Part shown: positions 48,724-59,369 of the stretch, in pieces
Layout of the letters: the number at the start of each line of letters is the position of its first letter
Position numbering within the stretch: position 1 is the first letter of the stretch
NCBI GenBank assembly: GCA_038502055.1
Contig: JAXRKN010000040.1
Coordinates: 2,666,001 to 2,730,000 of the forward strand
DNA length: 64,000 bases
Origin: Tanytarsus gracilentus
Taxonomy: Eukaryota; Arthropoda; Insecta; Diptera; Chironomidae
Reading direction: 5' to 3'
Made by a program: the position numbers and the translations under genes
Notes under the pieces: model-generated
Told to the model about the DNA's origin: nothing
What the model saw: only the letters and a program-made list of their open reading frames with translations
The model's database searches: none

Positions 48724-49851
48724 ATGGATCTTCGGTCACTGATGAGTTTGCTTATTGGTGTTTCCTTATGCGTCTCCGTATGGCACATCATGTTGCAGCA
48801 ACAACAAGAACAGTATTATGCTATCTCATCGTCGCCAAATTCAGTATCAAACGAAACTCTCGTCTATGAACCACCGTCAGTTGCCACGTTAGAAAAAACA
48901 AATGCCACAGCGTCATCTGCTTCAACAATTCAACTGAATACATTACCAAAGAATGATCATGAAAAATTGATAGACTTAGAGAATTTTGAATATCTCATGA
49001 ATCCAAAAACATGTAAAGATCTCGTCAAGCCACCAGTCATAGTTGTTCTTATACATTCGGCACCTGACAATTTTCACAAGCGACAGACGATAAGAGAAAC
49101 ATGGGGAAAATTTGATTCCCGGTCTCTTCTGCTCTTCATGTTAGGAAATGTAAACTCATCGACATTGCAACACAAGTTGTACCTTGAAAATCAAATAAAC
49201 AGCGACATGGTGCAAGGAAATTTTCAAGATAGCTATCGCAATATAACCTATAAACATGTGATGGCATTCAAGTGGTTCGTCTATGAATGTCCCAAAGCAC
49301 GTTTTCTCCTTAAGACTGATGATGATGTGTTCGTCAATTTACCGCTCCTGTTTAGTATTCTCGAGAATCCGTCGTTGCCGCTTCATCAACAATTACAGCG
49401 CAATCGACTGATTTATTGTCATATGATAGAACGTGCCAAAGTGAAGAGATCTTACCGCTCGAAATGGCGAGTGGCGTATTCAGAATATAGTGGCAGATAT
49501 TTTCCTCATTCATGTCCCGGATTTTCCATTCTTTATTCGGCCGACTCCATTCTTCCGCTCTATTTCGAAGCACAAAAATTGCCATATTTTTGGATTGATG
49601 ATGTTCATATCACAGGCACTGTCGCATCAAATCTCAATATGTCAATTACGCCTTTTGACAACATGTATCTCGATAAAGAGTCACAACAGAGCATTCTCAG
49701 TGGTAACCTCAAGGTCGAAGACTCTCCGTTTATTTTTGCTCAACCCAATCTCGTCAGAAAGGATATTGAACACTTATGGAAATTAGTCGAAAATACAGCT
49801 AGTGCCGTAACCCGAAGCATGAAAATTCAAAGCGAAAATGAAGTGGTGTAA
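48724..49851 (+). CDS. Beta-1,3-galactosyltransferase family (GT31) glycosyltransferase
   Basis: Single-exon frame of 375 residues from the first ATG at 48724. It is a type II Golgi membrane protein: short cytosolic tail, signal anchor at about 5-24 (LMSLLIGVSLCVSVWHIML), a Gln-rich stem and a luminal catalytic domain. GT31 landmarks are PPVIVVLIHSAP, RQTIRETWG (about 120-128), YRNITYKHVMAFKW and the metal/UDP-binding DDD at 199-201 (LLKTDDDVFVN). The C-terminal family Glu-Asp-Val is FWIDDVHITG here. The enzyme adds a sugar in beta-1,3 linkage to glycoproteins or glycolipids; donor and acceptor cannot be told from sequence. N-glycosylation sites occur at about N43 (NET) and N60 (NAT). It is probably one of the insect-expanded GT31 genes. 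It stands alone, with 6 kb upstream and 5 kb downstream free of genes. Confidence 0.92.
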   Translation: MDLRSLMSLLIGVSLCVSVWHIMLQQQQEQYYAISSSPNSVSNETLVYEPPSVATLEKTNATASSASTIQLNTLPKNDHEKLIDLENFEYLMNPKTCKDLVKPPVIVVLIHSAPDNFHKRQTIRETWGKFDSRSLLLFMLGNVNSSTLQHKLYLENQINSDMVQGNFQDSYRNITYKHVMAFKWFVYECPKARFLLKTDDDVFVNLPLLFSILENPSLPLHQQLQRNRLIYCHMIERAKVKRSYRSKWRVAYSEYSGRYFPHSCPGFSILYSADSILPLYFEAQKLPYFWIDDVHITGTVASNLNMSITPFDNMYLDKESQQSILSGNLKVEDSPFIFAQPNLVRKDIEHLWKLVENTASAVTRSMKIQSENEVV

Positions 49852-50085
49852 AAAACTAATAAAGTGAAAAATTGCGTGATGTACTATTTAGCGATTATTA
49901 GTGTGATTAAAAATAGTAAAATGTGTCCGATATAAAGTCAACCTAAAACGAGAGGAATTAATGATGAAAGACTTAAAAATGGTTTTTAAAGTTAAAATCG
50001 TGTAGTTAAAATATAAAGTAGCACTAGAAACGAAAAAAAATGACCAATTAATTTTTGAAATGAAAAGTTAGGTGAAAAAATAAAA

Positions 50086-50091
50086 AATAAA
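50086..50091 (+). terminator. Poly(A) signal AATAAA of the galactosyltransferase
   Basis: AATAAA lies about 235 bases after the stop. An earlier AATAAA at 49858-49863 is only 7 bases after the stop and is less likely to be the main signal. Confidence 0.45.
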
Positions 50092-53000
50092 GTTATCCAT
50101 ATGTTGAACTGACGCTGGTCATGGTACGCTTATAATTTTAATTAAAAACCAACTTTTGTTATGACTCGATGAAACTTTTGCGACTTAAATATTAATAATT
50201 AAAAATTTCACTAACCGGAAAAAATATAATAATTTAAGTGTTCTTTGAGGCTTGCAAAAATTTGCTACAAAAATGATTTTGAAAATATTTAAAAGCCAAA
50301 AATATAGTTTTAGAATTTTCAATGTTTCAACTTTCCGGTTAGTTTAATTGAAAAAAAACTAGAAACTAAAAATGAAATAATCGTGAGAAGTGCAGAAAAA
50401 ATATGGTAAAATCGCCGATAACATGCAATGTGCATTAGACGGTTTCTCATCACCATAAATAAAGTTCTCAGACGAGAGGGAGCATAAATAGAAAAAGAAT
50501 ATTCGTTCGTAATGCACAGCAAGCTCTAGCGCGATATAAATCGTCAGTGTTTGAAATTATCACGATCTCGAAAGAACTGAGGAAAAATGGAATAAACTTT
50601 TTTCATATTTTATCATCCTGCTCACTCATAAAGAATCAAATGAAATGTTGTGCTACAATTTATTTTTACGTACTCTCTTTTACACTTGACTTTTACTCTT
50701 GAAATGTGCAAAAGAAGGCAACAGAAAATTTATTTATAAAGTAAGCACTTTTGTAAGGATTTTCCTCAGTTAGATTAAATCAAATTTCGGTATCAAAATG
50801 ACAAACGACTCTTTTGAAATAAAGTGAGACATACTTTTCCTTTTGAAGCATTTGAAGTGAGAAAATATTTGAAACCTCCACATGCGTACTTGAAAAGGGA
50901 AAATTTCAATCATGTTCGAAACACTAAACTTTTGTGGTGTGATAAGAATAATCAATCTTGCATCTGCCATTTTTTCTTAATTTAGTTTGTGAAAGCCTTA
51001 CAACCCACACACAAAAACTCATGAAAATGAATGTCTCTTTCCTTGAGTATAAAAATATTAGAATGAAACCAAAACACTTGCTACATAGTATTTCATACTA
51101 TCATCGATTTGTCATCTCTTGAGTGACGATTTATTGACACGTAGTGTCTGATCCTTATCTTTCCACGAGCAAGAAAATAAGAACGCCTGAAACACGATAC
51201 ATTAATTCACTTTAACACGATGAGATAGCGCGGAAAAAAATAATTCATTTCAAGTTGAGAAAAGAAGAAAGTTCACCGATAAACACAAGTTACATATTTT
51301 GTTGTAAATAGCGAGATACGCGAGAAACCAATTGTGAGAACTGCTCTTTGTGTAAATCAAAAAAATATATCATCACTCTATGAAAAGCCGGTCGGAAAAT
51401 ATTTTTTAAGTAAAAGTTTATTTCTTTTGAAAAATTGTGTGTATATTAAAGTTATTTTTAGAATCTTACACGAGTTATTTTTTTCTTTCTAAAATATATT
51501 TCTTAGGTAAAAGCTTTTACAAAAGTTTAGCAAAATTTATTCAAGACATTTTGTATTCCTTAATCAAGGAGGAAATTGTCTCTTTTCCGACCGGCTCAAA
51601 AGAACGTCCCATCGGTCCCAAAACAAAAAATTATTTTATGTAAACATTTTCGCTCGAAAAAATATCAATCTATCTTTCAAAAGGTAAACTGAAAAACATG
51701 GTCCATTTAGCAAAAAAAGAAAATATTCACATAAAAAGATTAATTATGGGAGAAAAAATATATTGAAAGAAATATTTATACAAAAACAACATTAAAAACA
51801 GTTAGCGTGAAAATTTTACGAATTTAGAAACTAGAAGAAAACTCGACAAGTAGAAATTTTTCCCCTCCGAATGTACTTTAGAAGCACGACAGAATAAAAA
51901 ATGCAAATTTATTACGAATCTTTCATGTTCATTATCATAATTGCTAAAATTTTGTCGCAAATCTCTCTCAGCCATTACACAAATATGAAACAGCAAGGTG
52001 CGACTTGATAGCGAAAATATTTTATGTTAGAACATTTCAATGCGAAGATTTGCTATAGCAACACTTGTCGTTGTCAGTAAAAAGTTTCATTATGCAAAAG
52101 GCTCCGATTATCTAGCAAAAATTAACGGGAAAGGCTGAAATTTTATGCTTTCCGTTCTAATTAATGGAATTCGATTGTGAAGAGGGTGTGTAAAAAAATT
52201 CTTGCTACAAATTTTTCCATACTTTTTCATTTAAAAAGCCAAATTTAATCATTCTCATTTTTCCACCCAATTAAATAAAATACAGCTGACTAAATTAAGA
52301 AAATTCTCAATTTTTCTTTCCTCTTTTAAGTGACAAAATAAAAAAATTTCCAGCGCAAAAAATTTTGCTCATTAAAATTAATGATTCACGTACGCAAGAT
52401 TTATATCAGTATGTTTGGGATGAGATGAATTTTATGTAAATGAAATTTTTGAGAAAAATTATTTAAAATGCTTAGGATGACTAAAAAAGCACCTGTTAAG
52501 ATTTTTATCACATTAGAAAATCGTCTAGAACATGTCAAGCATTCGAACATCTGCATTAAGGCGGTTATGAGAATAATATTGAAAGGTATTCAAGGCAATA
52601 GAACGACGATGACAAACAAGAATTCTTGGAGCGTTAAAAAATGTGAAATATGCAGAAGAAAGTGCTCGCATGCTAAAACTTTGCGCAGTAGCAACTTAGC
52701 TTTTCAAAAGTTCCTCCCTATCTTTTCCTTCTTCACATTTTTATGCCTTTTTCCCGATGAAAAATAAAAACATCAACAGAGAAATATTTTTACGAGCTCT
52801 GATGAGAATAGAGAAAAAAATTTATGAGAATAATGAACGCATAGCCACAGAGACTACAATAATAGTCAAAAGCATCGTGCATGAATACTGAAAGAAAAAT
52901 ATTGATTTGAAAATGTTTAAAAACAAAAAAGAGAAAAAATTCTTAATCTTTAGCAATTTGTGACAAAAAAAATAAAAGCTATATTGGATTAGAGCAATGT

Positions 53001-54270
53001 TGGTCAAAGAGATTTATAGCAATTTAAGTTGAAGCTTGAAAAATCAATCAAACTGCAAGTCCTTAAATCATGTCCTAGAGAGTTTTTTTGCTATAGCGCT
53101 TAAAACTGTCTCAAAAAGTTGTTGAAAAATGACACGTTCGCACAATCTCGATTATATAAAAATTATAGACAAAATAAAAAATTGAAAACAAAAAAGGGGA
53201 AAATTTACCTTTAAGCATGTGCCAATTAATGTTTTTGTAGACATATAATGAACACTATAATTATTGAATAGAAAAACGTTGAATACTGATTGATGAATGA
53301 TTAAAAATGTAAGCGACATGTATTGTGTAAAAATTAATTTATTGAATGATAAAAAATGTTATTGAATATAAAGGAAATTTGAAAGAAAAATAATATTCTG
53401 TATATGCGTAGCAAAAAACGTGCATTATGTTGACTTATCTTTAGCGCTTTATTAAAGCATGACTCATACATTTTTCTCCCATTTATTTGCTTATCTTAAA
53501 TTGTTTGAAATTACGTCTTAATTCATTTGCAACTCTCTCTAATCCGCTTGATAAAAATTCTATAAATAAAATATAATTTTGTCTTTGTGATAACATTTTC
53601 AATCTTTAAAATTTAATATAATTATTTTTCGTGGACACAAAAGAGAATCTGAGAAAAATACTTTAATATATTTTTTATAATAAATTTATGTAAAATTTTT
53701 TAAAGTGAGAGAAATGATAACGTTCATAATTTGTATTTAGTAAAAGTCGTTTGCAAAATGTGTAAATTGATATTAAAAAAAATACTTTAAATCATTTTTA
53801 TTTCATTTCTCAAAATTACATAATTAATTATGTGTTATCATTTTATATTTTTAGCTTAAATCCCATTTGAAATTATATTTTATATTTTTTTATTATCAAT
53901 TTTTGTATTTTGAAAATGACTCTAATGCTAATTATCTGATAAGAATTAAATAATAAATAATTAAAACCTTACTAAAAAATCATAAGTAAATTTAAATAAT
54001 GTTTTTTGTTTTTATGAAATTTTTTTTTTCAGCAAGATCTAATTAATTTTAATTAAATTTTTCTACCAATGAGTAGTAAAAATATTTTTAGTCTGATATG
54101 AAATTGAGTGATAAAATCTTGCAAGTCTGCTGTTTATAGTTTGATCATCATTTTAACGAAATTTTTTATTTTGAGTATTTTTTTTCAGCACAAAAGCTCT
54201 CATTGAAAGCTTTCTGAATGTATTGGCTGTGACATGAACCATCATAACACAGTGTACAGTTTTCTGAACG
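50092..54270. other. Gene-free AT-rich spacer
   Basis: I found no supportable gene. Frames of up to 99 codons (for example 52468-52767 +) have no family features. A small inverted-repeat element at 51386-51596 is listed separately. Confidence 0.5.
51386..51596. repeat. Inverted repeat pair, 14-bp arms, 211-bp span
   Basis: AGCCGGTCGGAAAA (51386-51399) pairs perfectly with TTTTCCGACCGGCT (51583-51596). These GC-rich arms stand out from the AT-rich surroundings. The interior has no recognised coding content and includes a small palindrome, GTAAAAGCTTTTAC, near 51506. It could be a miniature transposon or a hairpin-forming non-coding element; no target duplication was seen. Confidence 0.4.
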
Positions 54271-54581
54271 CATAAAAAGCGAGAGTTTATTTAGTCAGTG
54301 CCGTTTTACAAGTTATTTAATTTTTCTCTTTTTAAGGTTTCACGTTATTCATTTACAGAGTGACTTAATAAAAGTGAAGTTTATCTTAGACTTAAATCAA
54401 AGAATTAGTTGTTGCAAAATATCAATCAGGAGAAATTCTCAAGAACAAAGTTTTAAATAAAAAATATTTTAAGAACTTTTTTGATAAGTTATTAGTGAAA
54501 AAAATATTGAATTGACATTTACTTAGATATCGAGAAATGACAAGGCTGAATTAACGTGAAAAACATGAGTCACGACAATGA
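54271..54581 (+). promoter_or_regulatory. Probable core promoter and orphan first exon
   Basis: CATAAAAAG (54271) lies 26 bases upstream of the A of an initiator-like TCAGTG (54295-54300). After about 270 bases with a tiny uORF (54537-54554) come ATG AGT CAC GAC AAT GA at 54565-54581 and a near-consensus donor, GTAAGTAAT. This looks like a transcription start with a short first exon. Its partner exon is uncertain. It may be a 5' leader of the first HADH gene. It could also join the kinase gene: the reading MSHDN-D-HLKFPS is in frame through a weak acceptor at 57380-57381. It could instead serve a gene beyond the window. Confidence 0.35.
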
Positions 54582-54880
54582 GTAAGTAATTAAACATTCT
54601 GAATTTATTTATTTACGTTTCGATCTTTTGTTAAACTACCGGTTTGAAATTTCATCTTTGATGCATTTTTAAGTCCTCAAATTTATATGAAAATTTTAAT
54701 AATTTTTTTGCTGGCGTGTTTTTTGTGAAAAAGTGATTTACTTGAAAATAACGAAAAAAGGTATTTTGAACACCACTCATAAATAAAATCGAATTTTTTT
54801 GTCGCTTATCACTAAAGAGCTTTGGTGGAGTTACGACTGAAAAAACAATTTTTTTACGTTGTTAAATAAAAAATTAAAAT

Positions 54881-55811
54881 ATGTCGCAAATCAAACACGT
54901 TGTCGTTGTGGGAGCAGGTTTAATGGGGAGTGGAATTGCTCAGGTTGGTATTAAAAAATAAACAAAAGCAAAAGTGATTAGCAAAAATTTCATAGGTAGC
55001 GGCTTCAACTGGATTTAATGTCACTTTGGTAGATTTAAGTTCTTCTTTGCTTGAAAAATCAAAAGAAAATATTAAGAAAAACTTGCAACGAGTTGGCCGA
55101 AAGCTCTTTAAAAATGAACAAGAGAAAATCAGCGAATTTATTGAAAACTCAATGAGCCGCATACAATGGAGCGACAGTCACAACGAGGCTGTAAAAACAG
55201 CTGATATTGTGATTGAGGCTATTGTGGAAAATCTAAAGGAAAAACAAAAATTGTTTGCATCAATCGACGAAATTGCAAAGCCAACAGCAATTTTTGCAAG
55301 CAACACGTCTTCTTTACCTATAAAAGAAATTGCAAAAACATCAAAAAGATTGGATCGTTTTTGTGGCTTGCACTTTTTCAATCCAGTGCCTGTTATGAAA
55401 CTTTTGGAGATCATTAGAATTCCCGAAACAAGTGATTCAACTTTTGAGACTGTGATGGCATTTGGGAAAAAACTTGGAAAAACAACGGTGACATGCAAGG
55501 ACACTCCGGGTTTTATTGTTAATCGATTATTGGATCCGTACATGGCTGAAGCATATAGAATGGTCGAGAGAGGAGATGCAACAGTTGAGGACATTGATAC
55601 TGCCATGAAACTCGGTGCAGGATATCCAATGGGACCATTTGAATTAACCGATCTAATTGGAATTGATACAGCAAAAAATGTTCGACAATTTTATCATGAA
55701 TTTTACCCAAATAATCCTCAATATAATCCCAGTCCATTGCTTGATAAGATGGTTCGTGAGGGTAAATTTGGAGCGAAAAGTGGCCAAGGATTTTACAACT
55801 ACAAAAAATAA
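54881..55811 (+). CDS. Hadh: 3-hydroxyacyl-CoA dehydrogenase, copy 1 (no leader peptide)
   Basis: Two exons, 54881-54943 and 54996-55811, with a 52-bp intron in phase 0, give 292 residues. The enzyme oxidises L-3-hydroxyacyl-CoA to 3-ketoacyl-CoA with NAD+, the third step of fatty-acid beta-oxidation. The Rossmann motif GAGLMG is at residues 11-16. Catalytic and substrate residues are present: S126 (SNTSS), H147 (GLHFFNP), E159 (KLLEII) and N197 (FIVNR). The NAD domain comes first, then the helical dimerisation domain ending in GQGFYNYKK. The protein starts directly at the Rossmann fold: MSQIKHVVVVGAG has no mitochondrial leader, and an in-frame TAA lies two codons upstream. It may be cytosolic, or an upstream exon may supply a leader. 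It is immediately followed by the second copy. Confidence 0.95.
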
Positions 55812-55942
55812 CTCTAACGTATAAAATATTTTCGAAATTCATATATGCTGAATTTTTTCAACATTATCATAACCAACACCATCAAATGATATTTATTATT
55901 ACTTCATATCGCAGTCGGTGCGGACGGTTTTTTGTTTTGGAG

Positions 55943-55948
55943 AATAAA
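55943..55948 (+). terminator. Poly(A) signal between the two HADH genes
   Basis: AATAAA lies 132 bases after the stop of copy 1 and only 26 bases before the ATG of copy 2. The 3' end of one gene and the leader of the next must therefore nearly coincide or overlap. Confidence 0.55.
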
Positions 55949-55974
55949 TTATATTAATTTTTCGATTAAATAAA

Positions 55975-57071
55975 ATGTCAAACTTAATTAATCACGTTAT
56001 TCGAAGAACAATGTCGTCGGGTGGAGTGATTAATCATGTAACGGTTATTGGTGGCGGCTTGATGGGGTCGGGCATTGCTCAGGTAAATTTCGTGTAGAAC
56101 GCTGGCAAAGTTCAAAGTCCACTTAACTCCAGTTCAATATTTTTTAAGGTGGCTGCAACGACTGGACATAAAGTCACTTTGGTTGAGGTCGAGAGTGGAT
56201 TGTTAGAAAAAGCACAAAAGAGTATCGCCAAGAGCTTGGAAAGGGTTGGCAAGAAGCAATTCAAAGATGAAGAGGCGAAGATTAAAGATTTCGTGCAGGA
56301 GTCAATGAGTCGCATCAATGGATCAACTGATTTAATGGCGGTCGTTAAGGATACGGACATTGTCATTGAAGCCATTATTGAAAATTTGGAGATCAAGCAG
56401 AAATTATTTGCTTCAATTGACGGAGTAAGCTCAAAGTGTGAAGTATTTAATTCTCTCTTATCACTACCCTCATTTTAGATTGCAAAGCCATCAGCTATTT
56501 TTGCTAGTAACACATCGTCAATCCCAATTAAAGAGATTGCTAAGAGCACACAACGTTTGGATCGCTTTTGTGGTCTGCACTTTTTTAATCCTGTACCTGT
56601 TATGAAACTTTTGGAGGTGATTAGAATTCCCGAGACAAGCGACGCTACTTATGATTCTGCCATGAATTTTGGAAAGAAACTTGGAAAAACTTGTGTCACA
56701 AGCAAGGACACTCCTGGTTTTATCGTCAATCGTTTATTGGTGCCTTACATGTCAGAAGCTGTTAGAATGCTCGAGAGAGGCGATGCAAGTGCAAGAGATA
56801 TCGACACTGCAATGAAACTCGGTGCCGGTAATTATTAACTTATGATTTATAAATTGTCGATTTTAAAATGATAATTTCAGGTTACCCGATGGGACCATTT
56901 GAGCTCAGCGATTACGTCGGTCTTGACACGACCAAGAACATCACTCATATTTGGCACAAAATCTATCCTGAAAATCCTCTTTTCAATCCAATCCCCATGC
57001 TGGATAAACTCGTCTCCGAAGGCAAATTGGGCGTTAAGTCCGGCGAAGGATTTTACAAATATAAAAAATAA
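55975..57071 (+). CDS. Hadh: 3-hydroxyacyl-CoA dehydrogenase, copy 2 (with leader)
   Basis: Four exons, 55975-56082, 56149-56424, 56479-56827 and 56881-57071, phases 0, 0 and 1, give 307 residues. It is the same enzyme as its left neighbour, and by eye roughly three quarters of residues match with no indels after the leader. The first 15 extra residues, MSNLINHVIRRTMSS, carry two arginines and no acidic residue, like a short mitochondrial targeting peptide. The Rossmann motif GGGLMG is at 26-31; S141, H162, E174 and N212 correspond to the catalytic set. The C-terminus is GEGFYKYKK. It keeps two introns that copy 1 lacks, which suggests this is the ancestral form. It probably serves mitochondrial beta-oxidation. 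Confidence 0.95.
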
Positions 57072-57148
57072 TATTTTACTGACTGAAAAAAAAAATTGGA
57101 CATTGAATTTTATTTTCATACTGACATTTTTAGACTGATATAAAAGAG

Positions 57149-57154
57149 AATAAA
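57149..57154 (+). terminator. Poly(A) signal AATAAA of HADH copy 2
   Basis: AATAAA lies 78 bases after the stop codon. Confidence 0.6.
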
Positions 57155-57376
57155 ACAGAAGTGAAAAAAAATTAAAAAGATATGTCTTATCTTCGCTCAC
57201 GCTCATTAAATCTATTACGATAAGAAATAAAGCAACGATTGAGGAGTTTTTAAGAAATTTTCCTTAGTCGCTTTAAACCATCCAAATTGCCGTGAACTGA
57301 AATAAAGTCGGTTTAATATTTTATATTCAAAGTGTCACTCTTTAATCATAAATTTTATTTTCTAAATCTCCTGCAG

Positions 57377-59106
57377 ATGAGTCATCTAAAATTTCCATCA
57401 TTGCCGCCTTATCAAAAGCAACAGCGTAAAAGTTATGCTGGATTTGCTTCAGCATCCCTTCAACCCGCATCAGCAACATCAAATTTTTCAAACACTTTTC
57501 AATTAATCGTAACCGCTCCCACTTCAGCAGTGTCAAATTCCTCTATAATGGGCACAAATGAGAAATTGCCAGATGGTTTCAGCATCATGGAAAATCAAGT
57601 GGCCGGCCACACGTTTCATGTCGGTAGCGATGAAATCGGTATGTTAAAGTCGGTCGATGACGGAAGTGTCTTAAAACCTGGTGGCAAGCCCATGTGTTGT
57701 GCGCGTGAAATTAAATTTTACGAACAATTGCTGACGACAACCGATAAAGACATACTTCCGCTACGTGAATTTACTGCCGAATATCGAGGAACGCAAACAC
57801 TAAATGTGGGCTCTAAAACCATCAACTTTATTAAATTACGTGATTTGACATATGGTTTGCTGGAGCCGTGTGTCATAGATTTGAAAATTGGACGCCGAAC
57901 ATGGGATCCACTCACCACCGAGCATAAGCGGAAGATGGAGGAGAGCAAATATGCTGATTGTAAAAATACTGTTAACTTTTGCATTCCTGGTTTCCAAACT
58001 TACCACATCGCCAGTGGAAATTACAAAAAATTTGGCAAGGAATATGGCAAGAAACTTAACGAGAACACCGTTAAGGATGGTGAGTAGATAATCATGAACA
58101 CATTTACACTCAAATGCGTCATTATTTTGGACTTACCTAATGTGGAGAGAACGAGAAAAAATTTAAGGGCATTTGACGTAGTTTTGTGTTGGGGATAAAT
58201 CTTTAAAAGTGTAACAAAACATTTCATGGATGTAATTTAACTCAAAATATTTTAAAATATTAATTTTTGGCCATCAAAAATGTCACATGCTTTTAAAAGC
58301 ATTCCCAGACGCTCATTTGGCCTTTCCGTGATAAGATAATCTCTTATTAATAGCAACAGCAGGAGTTTATAATATAATTTTTTTTATATTTCATCATTTT
58401 CTTTTTCTAGCCTTACGCATTTTCTTGAATGCTGATGCTGGCCTCTGCCGTCCGTTGATTATGCAGATTTTAACGACTCTTTGGGCAATCCAAAAATTCA
58501 TGCGAACCCAGAAAGTTTTCCAATTTTACTCGAGCTCAATTTTGATTGTTTACGACGCGAGGAAACTAAGACAAGTTCTTGAGCTGCAAAAGCGAAACCA
58601 GAGTCCGTCGGATGGAAGTAATTTCAACAATAATCTATTGAGTCCCGTATTGAGTCCCACGCTGAGTGACTCATCTATGGAGTTTAACTTTAATGCAACT
58701 CGAAATGGAAAAAGTTTAACGCGCGTGGACTCTACCACGGAAAAAGAATCACCAAAGACAATTTATAAGAAAATTCAACGTTCACATTCGTCAATGAACA
58801 ATTATGAACAGGTAGGGTGGAACAATTTTAACGAAGTATTAATTAAGTTAAATTTTTATGTCTCTGCTCAATGAACAGGAAATGCAAAAAATGAAGGACA
58901 ATTATGCCATTATGCTTGACAATCTAGTCGGAACGTACGATAGCAACAAAGATTGGGTTTTTGTGAAAATGATTGATTTTGCACACACATTCAACACCAG
59001 TGAAATGACGTCAGACGGACAAGCACCCACATTGGATCGCAATTATCTCGACGGCATCGAGCATTTGGTGGAAATTTTCGAGGAATTTCTCAAAATGTGC
59101 GATTAA
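57377..59106 (+). CDS. Ipk2: Inositol polyphosphate multikinase
   Basis: Three exons, 57377-58079, 58411-58811 and 58879-59106, phases 1 and 0, give 443 residues. It phosphorylates inositol tris- and tetrakisphosphates towards IP5 and sits in the inositol phosphate kinase superfamily with IP6K and IP3K. Residues 1-60 are a Ser/Ala/Gln-rich low-complexity extension. The kinase fold begins at ENQVAGH (about 72). The signature PCVIDLKIG (P164-G172, PxxxDxKxG) holds the catalytic Asp and Lys. FYSSSILIVYD (about 273-283) matches the family SSLL motif, and MIDFAH (399-404) is the metal-binding IDF motif. A Ser/Asn-rich insert separates the last two, as in other IPMKs. The start codon follows a strong acceptor (CTCCTGCAG) directly, so a 5' UTR exon probably lies upstream; an inner start at 57548 (MGTNEK) is possible. 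IPMK rather than IP6K is judged from the sequence after the signature. Confidence 0.92.
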
Positions 59107-59361
59107 CATGAAACATTGAACTTGTATTTAACAGGAAATTTTGTGATTTGATTTAAAAAAATTACGCATACCAAAATTTGTCATTAATTATTTTTTGAAG
59201 CTTAAAATTGTATTGAAAGGATTTGAGTAAGTAAGCAGTCAACTTTTAAACTGCAATTTTTCACAACCTTTCTCTCAACCAAATTATTATAATTATTAAT
59301 TATGTCTAACATAAATCATCGTCGATTATACACACAATATATAATAAAAATAAATTTTATG

Positions 59362-59369
59362 GATACTTC
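59362..59369 (+). repeat. Left target-site duplication GATACTTC
   Basis: Eight bases, GATACTTC, directly flank the left end of the foldback element and recur exactly at 60951-60958. Confidence 0.85.

Noticed and set aside
51437..51643. 68-codon frame ending SKERPIGPKTKNYFM
   Set aside because: Overlaps the inverted-repeat element, with no recognised domain and no partner exon.
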